NCBI GenBank assembly: GCA_002299585.1
Contig: DBOE01000076.1
Span: forward strand, 1-40,255
Direction: 5' to 3'
Source: Hydrogenovibrio sp. UBA654
GTDB taxonomy: Bacteria > Pseudomonadota > Gammaproteobacteria > Thiomicrospirales > Thiomicrospiraceae
Length of the DNA stretch: 40,255 nt
Below the pieces are notes generated by a model. The model ran no database searches and was not told where the DNA came from. It saw only the letters and a program-made list of their open reading frames with translations. The position numbers and the translations under genes were made by a program. Positions 24,940 to 32,169 of the stretch are shown here, in pieces; the stretch's first letter is position 1, and each line of letters begins with the position of its first letter.

Positions 24940-26829
24940 TTAAACAACTTCAGAAAGTAAGCCATTCATGCGTTTAATAAACTCCGCAGGGTTTTCTAAT
25001 TGATCTCCTTCTGCTAGTTGTGCTTGTTCTAGTAAGAATAATGACCATTGCTTTACTTTTGCATCGTCACTAAAAGACTCTAATTTTTTTACTAGCGAGT
25101 GACTAGGGTTTAGCTCTAAAACAGGCTTTTGCTGTGGTATTGCTTGCCCCATTTGCTCCATCATACGAGCCATATGCGCAGACATATCACCAGAGGCACT
25201 AACTACACAGGCGGGTGAGCCGGTTAAACGACTAGTCATTTGCACATCAGAAACTAAATCTCCTAATGCCGTTTTAACTTTTTCAGAAAGCTTTTCGCGA
25301 GATTTTTTATCATCTTCGCTTAGGTCTTTTTCATCTTCACTAAACTCTTCTAAATCCGCAGAGGTTATTGATTTAAGAGATTTACCATCAAATTCTGTTA
25401 AGTGAGAAACTAACCATTCATCAATTTTTTCAGATAGTAGGATTACTTCTATGCCTTTTTTGCGAAAGATTTCTAAATGCGGGCTACCTGAAGCTGCTGC
25501 ATAGCTATCAGCAGTAATATAGTAAATGGCTTTTTGCTCTTTAGCCATTCTATCAACATAGTTTTCTAATGACACGCGAGGTTCGTTAGTGGAATCTTTA
25601 TCGGTAGTTGAAAAACGCAGGAGTTTGCTTATTTTTTCTTTATTAGCAAAGTCTTCTACTATACCTTCTTTCATCAGATTACCAAATTGATCCCAAAATA
25701 GATTAAAGTTATCTGGTTTTTTAGCTTTTGCTAATTTTTCTATGGTTCCTAAAATACGCTTAACTGATGCGGAGCGAATTTTAGTTACTACTTTATTGCT
25801 TTGTAAAATTTCACGAGAAACATTTAATGGTAGGTCGTCAGAATCGACAACTCCCCTTACAAAACGCAAATAAGCTGGTAGAAGATTTTCGGCATCATCC
25901 ATGATAAATACGCGTTTTACATATAATTTCAAGCCATATCGGCGATCACGATCATATAAATCAAATGGAGCTTTTTTAGGAATAAAAAATAAAGAAGTAT
26001 ATTCAAGTGTACCTTCCACCCTATTATGTATAGTAGCTAAAGGTTCTTCAAAATCATGTGATAGCGTTTGATAGAAATTTTTATATTCTTCTTTTTTAAT
26101 ATTTGACTTTGCTTGTAGCCACAAAGCCGTTGCTTTGTTTACCTGTTCCAAAGTCTTTTTATCTGTTTCTTTACCTTCATCATCGGTTTCATTTTTCCAC
26201 ATTTTTATAGGAAAACTTATATGGTCAGAATAGGTAGTTATGATAGTTTTTAATCTATATTCATCTAAAAACTCATCCATATCTTTTTTTAGATGTAGCA
26301 CTATTTCTGTGCCTTTACTTTCTTTTTCAACCGTTTCTAGAGTAAAGTCTCCCTCACCTTGCGAAACCCATTTTGTAGCTGAAGATTTATCATCACCAGC
26401 TCTACGAGTGGTTAAAACGACTTCATCTGCCACAATAAATGAGGCATAAAACCCTACCCCAAACTGTCCAATTAAATTACTGTCTTTCGCTTGGTCACCA
26501 GATAATGTTTCTAAGAATTTTTTAGTACCAGAATTAGCAATAGTTCCAATATTTGCTACAACTTCATCACGAGTCATGCCAATACCATTATCGAGAATAC
26601 TAATAGTACGAGCTTTTTTATCAAAATTTATTTCAATACTTAATTCTTCTTCACCTTCAGTTAAAGTGTCATTAGATACTGCTTCAAAGCGTAGCTTATC
26701 TAAAGCATCTGATGAATTAGAAATCAGCTCTCTTAAAAAAATCTCTTTATTGCTATATAAAGCATGAATCATTAGCTTTAATAGTTGACTTACTTCGGTT
26801 TGAAAAGCATGGGTTTCGGTGTTGCTCAT
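24940..26829 (-). CDS. htpG: Chaperone HtpG (bacterial Hsp90)
   Basis: HtpG is the ATP-dependent Hsp90 chaperone of the cytoplasm. The 629-residue protein (E. coli 624) has the GHKL ATPase N-domain with FLRELISNSSDALDKLRF, DNGIGMT and IGQFGVGFYASFIVAD. The middle domain includes RRYGLKLYVKRVFI, GVVDSDDLPLNVSREILQ, and a C-terminal dimerisation region. A GGAG ribosome site precedes the ATG. It has a clear heat-shock promoter upstream and its own terminator, so it is monocistronic. Confidence 0.97.
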   Translation of the reverse strand: MSNTETHAFQTEVSQLLKLMIHALYSNKEIFLRELISNSSDALDKLRFEAVSNDTLTEGEEELSIEINFDKKARTISILDNGIGMTRDEVVANIGTIANSGTKKFLETLSGDQAKDSNLIGQFGVGFYASFIVADEVVLTTRRAGDDKSSATKWVSQGEGDFTLETVEKESKGTEIVLHLKKDMDEFLDEYRLKTIITTYSDHISFPIKMWKNETDDEGKETDKKTLEQVNKATALWLQAKSNIKKEEYKNFYQTLSHDFEEPLATIHNRVEGTLEYTSLFFIPKKAPFDLYDRDRRYGLKLYVKRVFIMDDAENLLPAYLRFVRGVVDSDDLPLNVSREILQSNKVVTKIRSASVKRILGTIEKLAKAKKPDNFNLFWDQFGNLMKEGIVEDFANKEKISKLLRFSTTDKDSTNEPRVSLENYVDRMAKEQKAIYYITADSYAAASGSPHLEIFRKKGIEVILLSEKIDEWLVSHLTEFDGKSLKSITSADLEEFSEDEKDLSEDDKKSREKLSEKVKTALGDLVSDVQMTSRLTGSPACVVSASGDMSAHMARMMEQMGQAIPQQKPVLELNPSHSLVKKLESFSDDAKVKQWSLFLLEQAQLAEGDQLENPAEFIKRMNGLLSEVV

Positions 26830-26875
26830 TTTTCAATAACTCCTAGTTATTTAATTTATTTTTATTTCGTTATTT

Positions 26876-26907
26876 TAAATGGGTAGTTTCTGGTGTTTTT
26901 CAAGCCC
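26876..26907 (-). promoter_or_regulatory. Sigma-32 heat-shock promoter of htpG
   Basis: The minus strand reads GGGCTTGAA, 15 bases, then CCCATTTA. This matches the RpoH consensus CTTGAA-N13-17-CCCATnTA in both boxes. The predicted start is about 45 bases upstream of the htpG ATG. Confidence 0.85.
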
Positions 26908-26915
26908 AAAAATAA

Positions 26916-26944
26916 AAAAAAGCACAGCTTAGCTACGCTTTTTT
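26916..26944 (-). terminator. Terminator after the exported 296-residue protein gene
   Basis: AAAAAAGC pairs with GCTTTTTT, enclosing an AC/AC mismatch and an inner AGCT-T-AGCT stem. The minus strand ends in a U-tract just after the stop at 26963. It isolates htpG from the upstream gene. Confidence 0.75.
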
Positions 26945-26962
26945 AAAAACATTGGTTATTAT

Positions 26963-27853
26963 TTATTCCGAAGCTACAGCTTCTAGAGCTTTAGTTATTG
27001 ATTTAGGTGAACTTGAAATTGACATAAAACTACCTGAACCCATCATTGATAAACTTGGCCAATTAATTGCAATGCGAAACTTAGCATTTAGTGCGATGAC
27101 ATCACCACCATTTACTAAAATCTCATAAGGTAAATGGGCAGCGTGAGAATATCCTTTTATATCAATCTGCTTTAATATTTCTTTGTCTGCTCCATCACCT
27201 CTAGATATAGACACACCAAATACTGTCATTTGCGAATTAGGAATATCAATTTTGTATACTTTTTTCACTCCTGCTTTACTAGAATTCAAATTATTTTCGA
27301 TTATCTCTATAGCTTCTTCTTGCGAAGAATGGCTTGCTAATATATCAACATCATCAAAATAAGGCATCATAAATTTATAATTATAATCACGGAGTTCATC
27401 TGCACTTAAGCCATTTTCTGCACCAAATTCTTTTTTATTACCTAAAGCTTTTTTTATCGTTTCCATAATAGGAGATATATCTCCTTTCATTCGATATACA
27501 TTCCACATATAAATAGGGTTAGTATAAGAAACCTCTGTTTTTTTGCCTCTTTTGATAATAGATACCCGTATCATGGCACCAAAACCACCATTTTCAGATA
27601 GGCTAGCTAGCTTTGTTAATTTATCATCGGTTACAACAATTATGTGAACATCTGTGTTCGGGCTATGGCTACCAACCACCTCAAAACCATTTTTTTCTAA
27701 AGAAGAAGTTGCCAAAGCAATCGCTGAATCCTGTGTTTTTGTAGTTAAAGAGCCTAATACAAAAGGTAGATAAGATGCGGCTAACACAGTGGTAGGCAAG
27801 CCAATAAAAAATGACAAAATTATGCCTGTTATTAAAAGTAACTTAAATTTCAT
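26963..27853 (-). CDS. Exported protein, possible DUF302-like repeat protein
   Basis: I do not recognise this 296-residue protein with certainty. It has a signal peptide (about 1-25, ending TVLA-A) and no other membrane segment, so it is probably periplasmic. Residues about 35-135 (AIALATSSLEKNGFEVVGSH, then a stretch ending VYRMKG) resemble the DUF302 pattern of a helix with NGF(E/K)V. A second, weaker copy starts near 170 (EEAIEIIENNLNSSKAGVKKV). The tail is rich in S, G and M. A GGAG site precedes the ATG. It diverges from coaE across about 97 bases containing a symmetrical ATTATAAT that could serve both directions. Confidence 0.6.
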   Translation of the reverse strand: MKFKLLLITGIILSFFIGLPTTVLAASYLPFVLGSLTTKTQDSAIALATSSLEKNGFEVVGSHSPNTDVHIIVVTDDKLTKLASLSENGGFGAMIRVSIIKRGKKTEVSYTNPIYMWNVYRMKGDISPIMETIKKALGNKKEFGAENGLSADELRDYNYKFMMPYFDDVDILASHSSQEEAIEIIENNLNSSKAGVKKVYKIDIPNSQMTVFGVSISRGDGADKEILKQIDIKGYSHAAHLPYEILVNGGDVIALNAKFRIAINWPSLSMMGSGSFMSISSSPKSITKALEAVASE

Positions 27854-27950
27854 TTTTTAACTCCAGTTTAGAAAAAAATTGATTATAATGCTTAACAGAA
27901 GGAAACCCTTAAAAAAAATTTATACCTCCCCAAAATATAGAGTAAGGGAT

Positions 27951-28556
27951 ATGATAAAACTCGTGATTACTGGTGGTATCGGTAGTGGTAAAACCACCGT
28001 GCTAAATTGGTTTAAAACCAAATTAATTCCTACTATAAGTTCTGATACTATAGCACATGAGTTAGTTGCCAAAGGTCAACCTGGTTTGACTGCCATAGTT
28101 GACCATTTTGGAAAAGAAATGGTAGATACTGATGGAAATTTAAAACGGGATTATCTGCGTAACTTGATTTTCAATAATCTTAACGCTAAACAAACTTTAG
28201 AAAATATCCTACACCCTCTAATTAGAGTAGAAACCCAACGACAGTTAAAATCTTTAGAACAAAAAAACCATTATCTTGTGGCTATAGAAATCCCACTTTT
28301 AGCTGAAACAGGAAAACCTAATTATATTGATTTAGTTTGGGTTATTGATTGTTCTATGTCAACGCAAATTAACCGAGTTAAGCAACGCAGTAAATTATCT
28401 ACAGCAGATGTTTTAACTATAATTAATAACCAAGCGACATCAGCGGCAAGAATAAAAATAGCTGATACCGTAATTAATAGTGACATTAGCAAGCTTAAGT
28501 TTTACAATAATTTAGAATTAGAACTATCAAAGGTCATTGACAGCCATGCCTTATGA
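27951..28556 (+). CDS. coaE: Dephospho-CoA kinase
   Basis: CoaE phosphorylates dephospho-CoA in the last step of coenzyme A synthesis. From the ATG at 27951 the protein has 201 residues (E. coli 206) and starts MIKLVITGGIGSGKTT, with the P-loop at once. A TAAGGGA site lies directly before this ATG; an in-frame ATG 72 bases upstream would add a non-conserved leader and is rejected. Other motifs are SDTIAHELVAKGQPGL, LENILHPLIR and EIPLLAE. The stop overlaps the next ORF. Confidence 0.94.
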   Translation: MIKLVITGGIGSGKTTVLNWFKTKLIPTISSDTIAHELVAKGQPGLTAIVDHFGKEMVDTDGNLKRDYLRNLIFNNLNAKQTLENILHPLIRVETQRQLKSLEQKNHYLVAIEIPLLAETGKPNYIDLVWVIDCSMSTQINRVKQRSKLSTADVLTIINNQATSAARIKIADTVINSDISKLKFYNNLELELSKVIDSHAL

Positions 28557-28941
28557 AGTAACCAGTATTCATGATAACTTTAAGTACATAGCAATTGTGC
28601 CGAGAAGGCAATTAGCCTATACCATAATTAAAAACTTGGTAGCACTAAAACTTAATCTTACCCAATTACAAAAAATTGTAGATAAAAGCAACTTAAGCTC
28701 TTTAATGATTGTTAGTGAAAATTATTTTCACTTGATGGTACAGCAACAACCAGGCCTAGATATGATTTATGACTCTATGCAATTGCACGATAATAGTCGT
28801 ATTTATTTTCATACCAACTGGACAGTTGAACAAAACAACTGGCAATTAATGACAAAACAATTACATCCCCTAAAAATAAGCATAAAGACTATTAAGGGAG
28901 TTGATTCACCAATAACTTTTAAGCACAAGGAACCTATATAA
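28546..28941 (+). CDS. Hypothetical protein overlapping coaE
   Basis: I do not recognise this 131-residue protein. It begins MPYEVTSIHDNFKYIAIVPRR, with no signal peptide or membrane segment. A helical middle (YTIIKNLVALKLNLTQLQKIV) is followed by a beta-rich part with RIYFHTNWTVEQNNW. The ATG at 28546 overlaps the coaE stop by 11 bases; a TTG at 28537 is also possible. In many gammaproteobacteria coaE is followed by zapD and yacG, but this is neither. Coupling to coaE makes a real gene likely. Confidence 0.65.
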   Translation: MPYEVTSIHDNFKYIAIVPRRQLAYTIIKNLVALKLNLTQLQKIVDKSNLSSLMIVSENYFHLMVQQQPGLDMIYDSMQLHDNSRIYFHTNWTVEQNNWQLMTKQLHPLKISIKTIKGVDSPITFKHKEPI

Positions 28942-28965
28942 AAAATAATAGTTTATACAAACTTT

Positions 28966-29090
28966 TTATTTAATTATTTCATCAGGCTCATAAATTCTAT
29001 TCAACTTAATAATTTTTTAATCCGTAAACATGGTACTTGCCCTTTACCACCGTCATACAGTAATCTTTTATGCTTATAAACCTCTCTGTT
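28966..29090 (-). pseudogene. Remnant of a glutaredoxin-like gene, frameshifted
   Basis: In one minus-strand frame (29090-29001) the translation contains LLYDGGKGQVPCLRI, the GGKxxVPCLRI block of glutaredoxin/GST-N-like proteins. It then hits a stop. In a neighbouring frame (about 29006-28966) the translation continues IYEPDEIIK, matching the YESxDIIxYL block that follows in that family. The order and spacing are as expected. The N-terminal part with the CPxC site is not found before the next gene, so this looks like a decayed 3' end. It is not counted as a functional gene. Confidence 0.5.
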
Positions 29091-29149
29091 TCATCAAATG
29101 AGGCAAGAACATTATGAGTTTAAGTTTATGAATTAAAAGGAACATTCTC

Positions 29150-29374
29150 TCACTCTATGTCTTGAGATTTTAATCTTATCTCATGAGCTAAGCTTTCTAA
29201 TTTTTTAGCATCATCATGTTTAGACTTTGCATAAACAACGGCAAGAGATGCAGTAACTAGAGTCTCTAATTCACTAAAATGCTCTTCACCAATTATATTT
29301 ATTTGATCTTCAGAAAGCATATTTTTAAATCTTGTTACTAGTTCTGTTGCATGGTTTGTATAGTGTATTTCCAT
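29150..29374 (-). CDS. Small hypothetical protein after ppk2
   Basis: This 74-residue, helical, charged protein (starting MEIHYTNHATELVTRFKNML, ending KSQDIE) has no recognised domain and no membrane segment. It begins 12 bases after the ppk2 stop on the same strand and has an AGGTAAT-type ribosome site, so it is probably co-transcribed. Its role is unknown; a regulator or partner of the kinase is possible from position only. Confidence 0.65.
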   Translation of the reverse strand: MEIHYTNHATELVTRFKNMLSEDQINIIGEEHFSELETLVTASLAVVYAKSKHDDAKKLESLAHEIRLKSQDIE

Positions 29375-29386
29375 CTTAATTACCTC

Positions 29387-30178
29387 TTAGTCTTCTTTAA
29401 ATACTTCTTCACCTGTGCTAATAATTAATGGGTCAGCTGGTATTAAATTATCAATTTTTTCTTCATATTCAAAATAGTTCAACAAATATCTCATTGCTTC
29501 TAAACGAGCTCGTTTTTTATCATTAGATTTTACAACTGTCCAAGGGGATTCCTTAGTATTAGTATAAAAAAACATATCTTCTTTTGCTTTTGTATATTCC
29601 TCCCATCTATCTAATGAAGCCAAATCCATTGGGCTTAATTTCCATTGCTTTATAGGATCACCTTTACGAGCGTTAAAACGGCGTAACTGTTCTTGTTGGC
29701 TTACTGAAAACCAAAATTTTATTAGATAAATTCCACTAGAAGTTATCATCCTTTCAAACTCTGGTGCTTGATGCATAAATTGATTATATTCCAATGGAGT
29801 ACAAAAGCCCATAACTCTTTCAACACCAGCCCGATTATACCAAGACCTGTCTAATAATACGATTTCTCCTGCTGTAGGCAAATAGTTTATATAACGCTGA
29901 AAATACCATTGACCTTTTTCTGTTTCACTAGGTTTATCTAAAGCAACAACTCTAGCTCCACGGGGGTTTAAATGTTCCATAATACGTTTAATCGTCCCCC
30001 CTTTGCCTGCAGCATCACGACCTTCAAAGATAATTACTAACCTTTTACCTGATTCTTTAACCCACTTTTGCAATTTTAATAATTCAATTTGTAATTCTAA
30101 TTTTGAGGCTTCATAAGCTTTTGATTTGAGCTTTTCTGTGTAGGGATAATTGGCATCACTAGATCTGATTTTCTTCAC
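29387..30178 (-). CDS. ppk2: Polyphosphate kinase 2
   Basis: PPK2 enzymes use polyphosphate to phosphorylate nucleoside mono- or diphosphates. The 263-residue single-domain protein has Walker A FEGRDAAGKGGTIKRI (about 51-66), the lid and substrate motif LNPRGARVVALDKPSE, and Walker B with LLDRSWYNRAGVERVMGF. Its length suggests a class I (mainly diphosphate-using) enzyme, but class cannot be fixed by eye. A small ORF follows 12 bases downstream. The gene diverges from queG. Confidence 0.93.
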   Translation of the reverse strand: MKKIRSSDANYPYTEKLKSKAYEASKLELQIELLKLQKWVKESGKRLVIIFEGRDAAGKGGTIKRIMEHLNPRGARVVALDKPSETEKGQWYFQRYINYLPTAGEIVLLDRSWYNRAGVERVMGFCTPLEYNQFMHQAPEFERMITSSGIYLIKFWFSVSQQEQLRRFNARKGDPIKQWKLSPMDLASLDRWEEYTKAKEDMFFYTNTKESPWTVVKSNDKKRARLEAMRYLLNYFEYEEKIDNLIPADPLIISTGEEVFKED

Positions 30179-30353
30179 TTTTTTTCCTTTTTAAGTTAAT
30201 AAAATAAATACTTACCTAACAATGATACTCCTAAAAAAAAATAAAGAAAATAAAAAAACTGATTAGATACAACTTTTGCTAAGGGTTATAAAAATAACTT
30301 ATTAACACACTGAATAACTAAAAGAATTTCTCTTCCAATTTTTATCTCTCTAA

Positions 30354-30365
30354 ATTTGCTAAAAT
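30354..30365 (+). promoter_or_regulatory. Extended -10 promoter of queG, possibly leaderless
   Basis: TTTGCTAAAAT is an extended -10 (TGnTAAAAT) at about 30357-30365; TTCCAA, a possible -35, lies 18 bases before the TG. The predicted start, near 30372, coincides with the queG ATG at 30373, and no Shine-Dalgarno-like purine run precedes that ATG. Confidence 0.4.
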
Positions 30366-30372
30366 ATACATA

Positions 30373-31539
30373 ATGCATAATCCACCAAAAATCAATCTTG
30401 AATTATCTCAGCTTAAAAGCCAAATAAAACAATGGGGCAAGGAGCTTGGGTTCTCTGACATCGGTGTCAGCCACACCGACCTATCGAAATACGAAGCTGA
30501 ATATTTTAATTGGATTGGAGAAAACTACCATGCTGATATGGAATACATGGTCAAACACGGAACCAAACGAACACGACCCAACGAGCTAGAACCAGGTACG
30601 CAATCTATTATCAGTGTACGGCTAAACTACTTTGATAAATCTGCTGAAAGTGCAATTAGCCAACTACAATCTGCTAATAAAGCCTATATTTCACGCTATG
30701 CACTCAATAAAGACTACCATAAGTTAATGCGTAAACGCCTGCAAAAACTAGCAACTAAAATTAATGAACAGGTGGATGATTTTTCCTATCGAGCCTTTTC
30801 AGATTCCGCCCCGGTTCTTGAAAAATCTATTGCCCAAGAAGCTGGCTTAGGTTTTGTCGGCAGGAATAGTCTCATTATTCATCCCCGTGCTGGCTCATGG
30901 TTCTTTTTAGGTGAACTCTATTGTAACCTCCCGATTCCAGCCGATACGCCCTTTGAAAAACAAGGTTGCGGCTCTTGTACATCCTGTGTTGATGAATGCC
31001 CAACCCAAGCCATCCTTGATGAAAACAAAATAGATGCTAGGCGTTGCGTATCCTATCTAACCATTGAATACAATGGTGAAATAGCTGATGAATTAAAAGA
31101 AAAAATGGGTAACCGAATTTATGGCTGTGATGATTGTCAACTAGTCTGTCCATGGAATAAATTTACCGATGACACTCAAGAGGAGGCATTTCGCAATAAA
31201 CACATACTCGATAAAGCAAATTTACTTGAGTTACTCGCGTGGGATGAAAAAACTTTCCTGAAAAAACTAGAAGGTTCACCAATAAGACGAATCGGACACA
31301 ACCAATGGCAACGCAACCTCTGTACCGCAATTGGTAATGAAAATTACAGCCAAAATAATTTAACCGCCTTAGAAAATTTAAAAACAAATTCAACCATTGT
31401 ACAAAAACACCAACAATGGGCAATCAAACAACAATTAAAAGCCCAAAAATTAGAAAAAACCACTAAGGTGGGTATGGAAAATAACCGTTACCCAACCCCA
31501 AATAAACCAGCCATTGTACCTAAATACTATGGTAGTTAA
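30373..31539 (+). CDS. queG: Epoxyqueuosine reductase QueG
   Basis: QueG reduces epoxyqueuosine to queuosine in tRNA, using cobalamin and two [4Fe-4S] clusters. The 388-residue protein (E. coli 379) starts like E. coli QueG by recall (IKQWGKELGFSDIGVSHTDL), supporting the ATG at 30373. The active-site region is YALNKDYHKLMRKRLQ. The first cluster motif is CGSCTSCVDECP and the second is CDDCQLVCPWN. The C-terminal HEAT-like tail includes GSPIRRIGHNQWQRNLC. It stands alone between ppk2 and a 397-base gap. Confidence 0.95.
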   Translation: MHNPPKINLELSQLKSQIKQWGKELGFSDIGVSHTDLSKYEAEYFNWIGENYHADMEYMVKHGTKRTRPNELEPGTQSIISVRLNYFDKSAESAISQLQSANKAYISRYALNKDYHKLMRKRLQKLATKINEQVDDFSYRAFSDSAPVLEKSIAQEAGLGFVGRNSLIIHPRAGSWFFLGELYCNLPIPADTPFEKQGCGSCTSCVDECPTQAILDENKIDARRCVSYLTIEYNGEIADELKEKMGNRIYGCDDCQLVCPWNKFTDDTQEEAFRNKHILDKANLLELLAWDEKTFLKKLEGSPIRRIGHNQWQRNLCTAIGNENYSQNNLTALENLKTNSTIVQKHQQWAIKQQLKAQKLEKTTKVGMENNRYPTPNKPAIVPKYYGS

Positions 31540-31545
31540 TAATCT

Positions 31546-31641
31546 TTATTGACAATCTGGAATTGCAACACTATTCCAATCTTTAGCAAGGGATGAAACG
31601 TAAGACTGATTATTATAGGTGGCTCGAACAACAAAGATATC
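31546..31641 (-). pseudogene. Short coding remnant, family unrecognised
   Basis: On the minus strand a 31-codon frame with no start codon reads in part VVRATYNNQSYVSS and ends SVAIPDCQ before a TAA. Its composition looks protein-like and the single cysteine near the C-terminus recalls pilin-type ends, but this is only an impression. A stop lies directly upstream in frame. It could be the 3' end of a lost gene or chance. Confidence 0.25.
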
Positions 31642-31706
31642 TTAATCATATACGTGATTATCATAACTCCTATCGGTAGTTCTAATAAGGAAAAACTAAA
31701 TAACTG

Positions 31707-31727
31707 ATTAAGGAGCCTCTGATTAAG
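31707..31727 (+). repeat. Solo MITE end
   Basis: The sequence ATTAAGGAGCCTCTGATTAAG matches the terminal repeat of the element at 9049-9213. No inverted partner is seen to the right; a direct copy lies about 120 bases on. Confidence 0.6.
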
Positions 31728-31829
31728 AATATCAACGGTATTTTTTGTCCTGTCTTATGATTATAATTTTTCATAATTCATTCACTTGAAATTTAAAAAT
31801 CAACTGTTACCTAAAAAATAACTCTCCCA

Positions 31830-31847
31830 AAAGAGCCTCTGAATAAG
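31830..31847 (+). repeat. Solo MITE end, second direct copy
   Basis: The sequence AAGAGCCTCTGAATAAG repeats the terminal motif in the same orientation as the copy at 31707. The roughly 100 bases between them are AT-rich and show no ORF. Confidence 0.55.
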
Positions 31848-31870
31848 CGTACAAGATTTATTGCAAACTC

Positions 31871-31901
31871 TTGTTATATCAGGCAAGTATTAAGCTATAA
31901 T
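31871..31901 (+). promoter_or_regulatory. Probable promoter of rpoZ-spoT
   Basis: A consensus TATAAT (31896-31901) has TTGTTA 19 bases upstream. The predicted start is near 31908, about 30 bases before the rpoZ ATG. The spacing is longer than ideal. Confidence 0.45.
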
Positions 31902-31936
31902 TAGTGCTTGTAAATAAAAGTTTAAAAGGTAATATC

Positions 31937-32161
31937 ATGGCTAGAATTACAGTAGAAGATTGTTTAGATCAAGTTGAAAATCGTTTTGAATTAGTAATAT
32001 TAGCCGCTAAAAGGGCTCGTCAGATAGCTAACGGTGCAGAGCCTACCCTTGAAAGAGAAAATGATAAGCCTACTGTTATGGCTCTGCGTGAGCTGGCGGC
32101 AAACACTATTGATAAAGATGTAGTTATGGCTGACCAGGATACCCCTCCCTTCTTTGGATAA
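31937..32161 (+). CDS. rpoZ: RNA polymerase omega subunit
   Basis: Omega assists folding and assembly of beta' and contributes to ppGpp binding. From the ATG at 31937 the protein has 74 residues and starts MARITVEDCLDQVENRFELV, the family signature, followed by AAKRARQIANGAEP. An AAAAGGT site supports this start; an upstream GTG at 31904 would add 11 residues and overlaps the predicted transcription start, so it is rejected. It is shorter than E. coli omega (91), lacking part of the C-terminal tail. spoT follows eight bases later, as in E. coli. Confidence 0.95.
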   Translation: MARITVEDCLDQVENRFELVILAAKRARQIANGAEPTLERENDKPTVMALRELAANTIDKDVVMADQDTPPFFG

Positions 32162-32169
32162 AAAAATCT

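Larger units (their letters stand above)
31642..31870. other. Gene-free part of the queG-rpoZ gap
   Basis: The 397-base gap between queG and rpoZ holds the small remnant at its left end, two solo MITE-end repeats and the rpoZ promoter. I see no other ORF, RNA gene or terminator in it. Confidence 0.6.
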
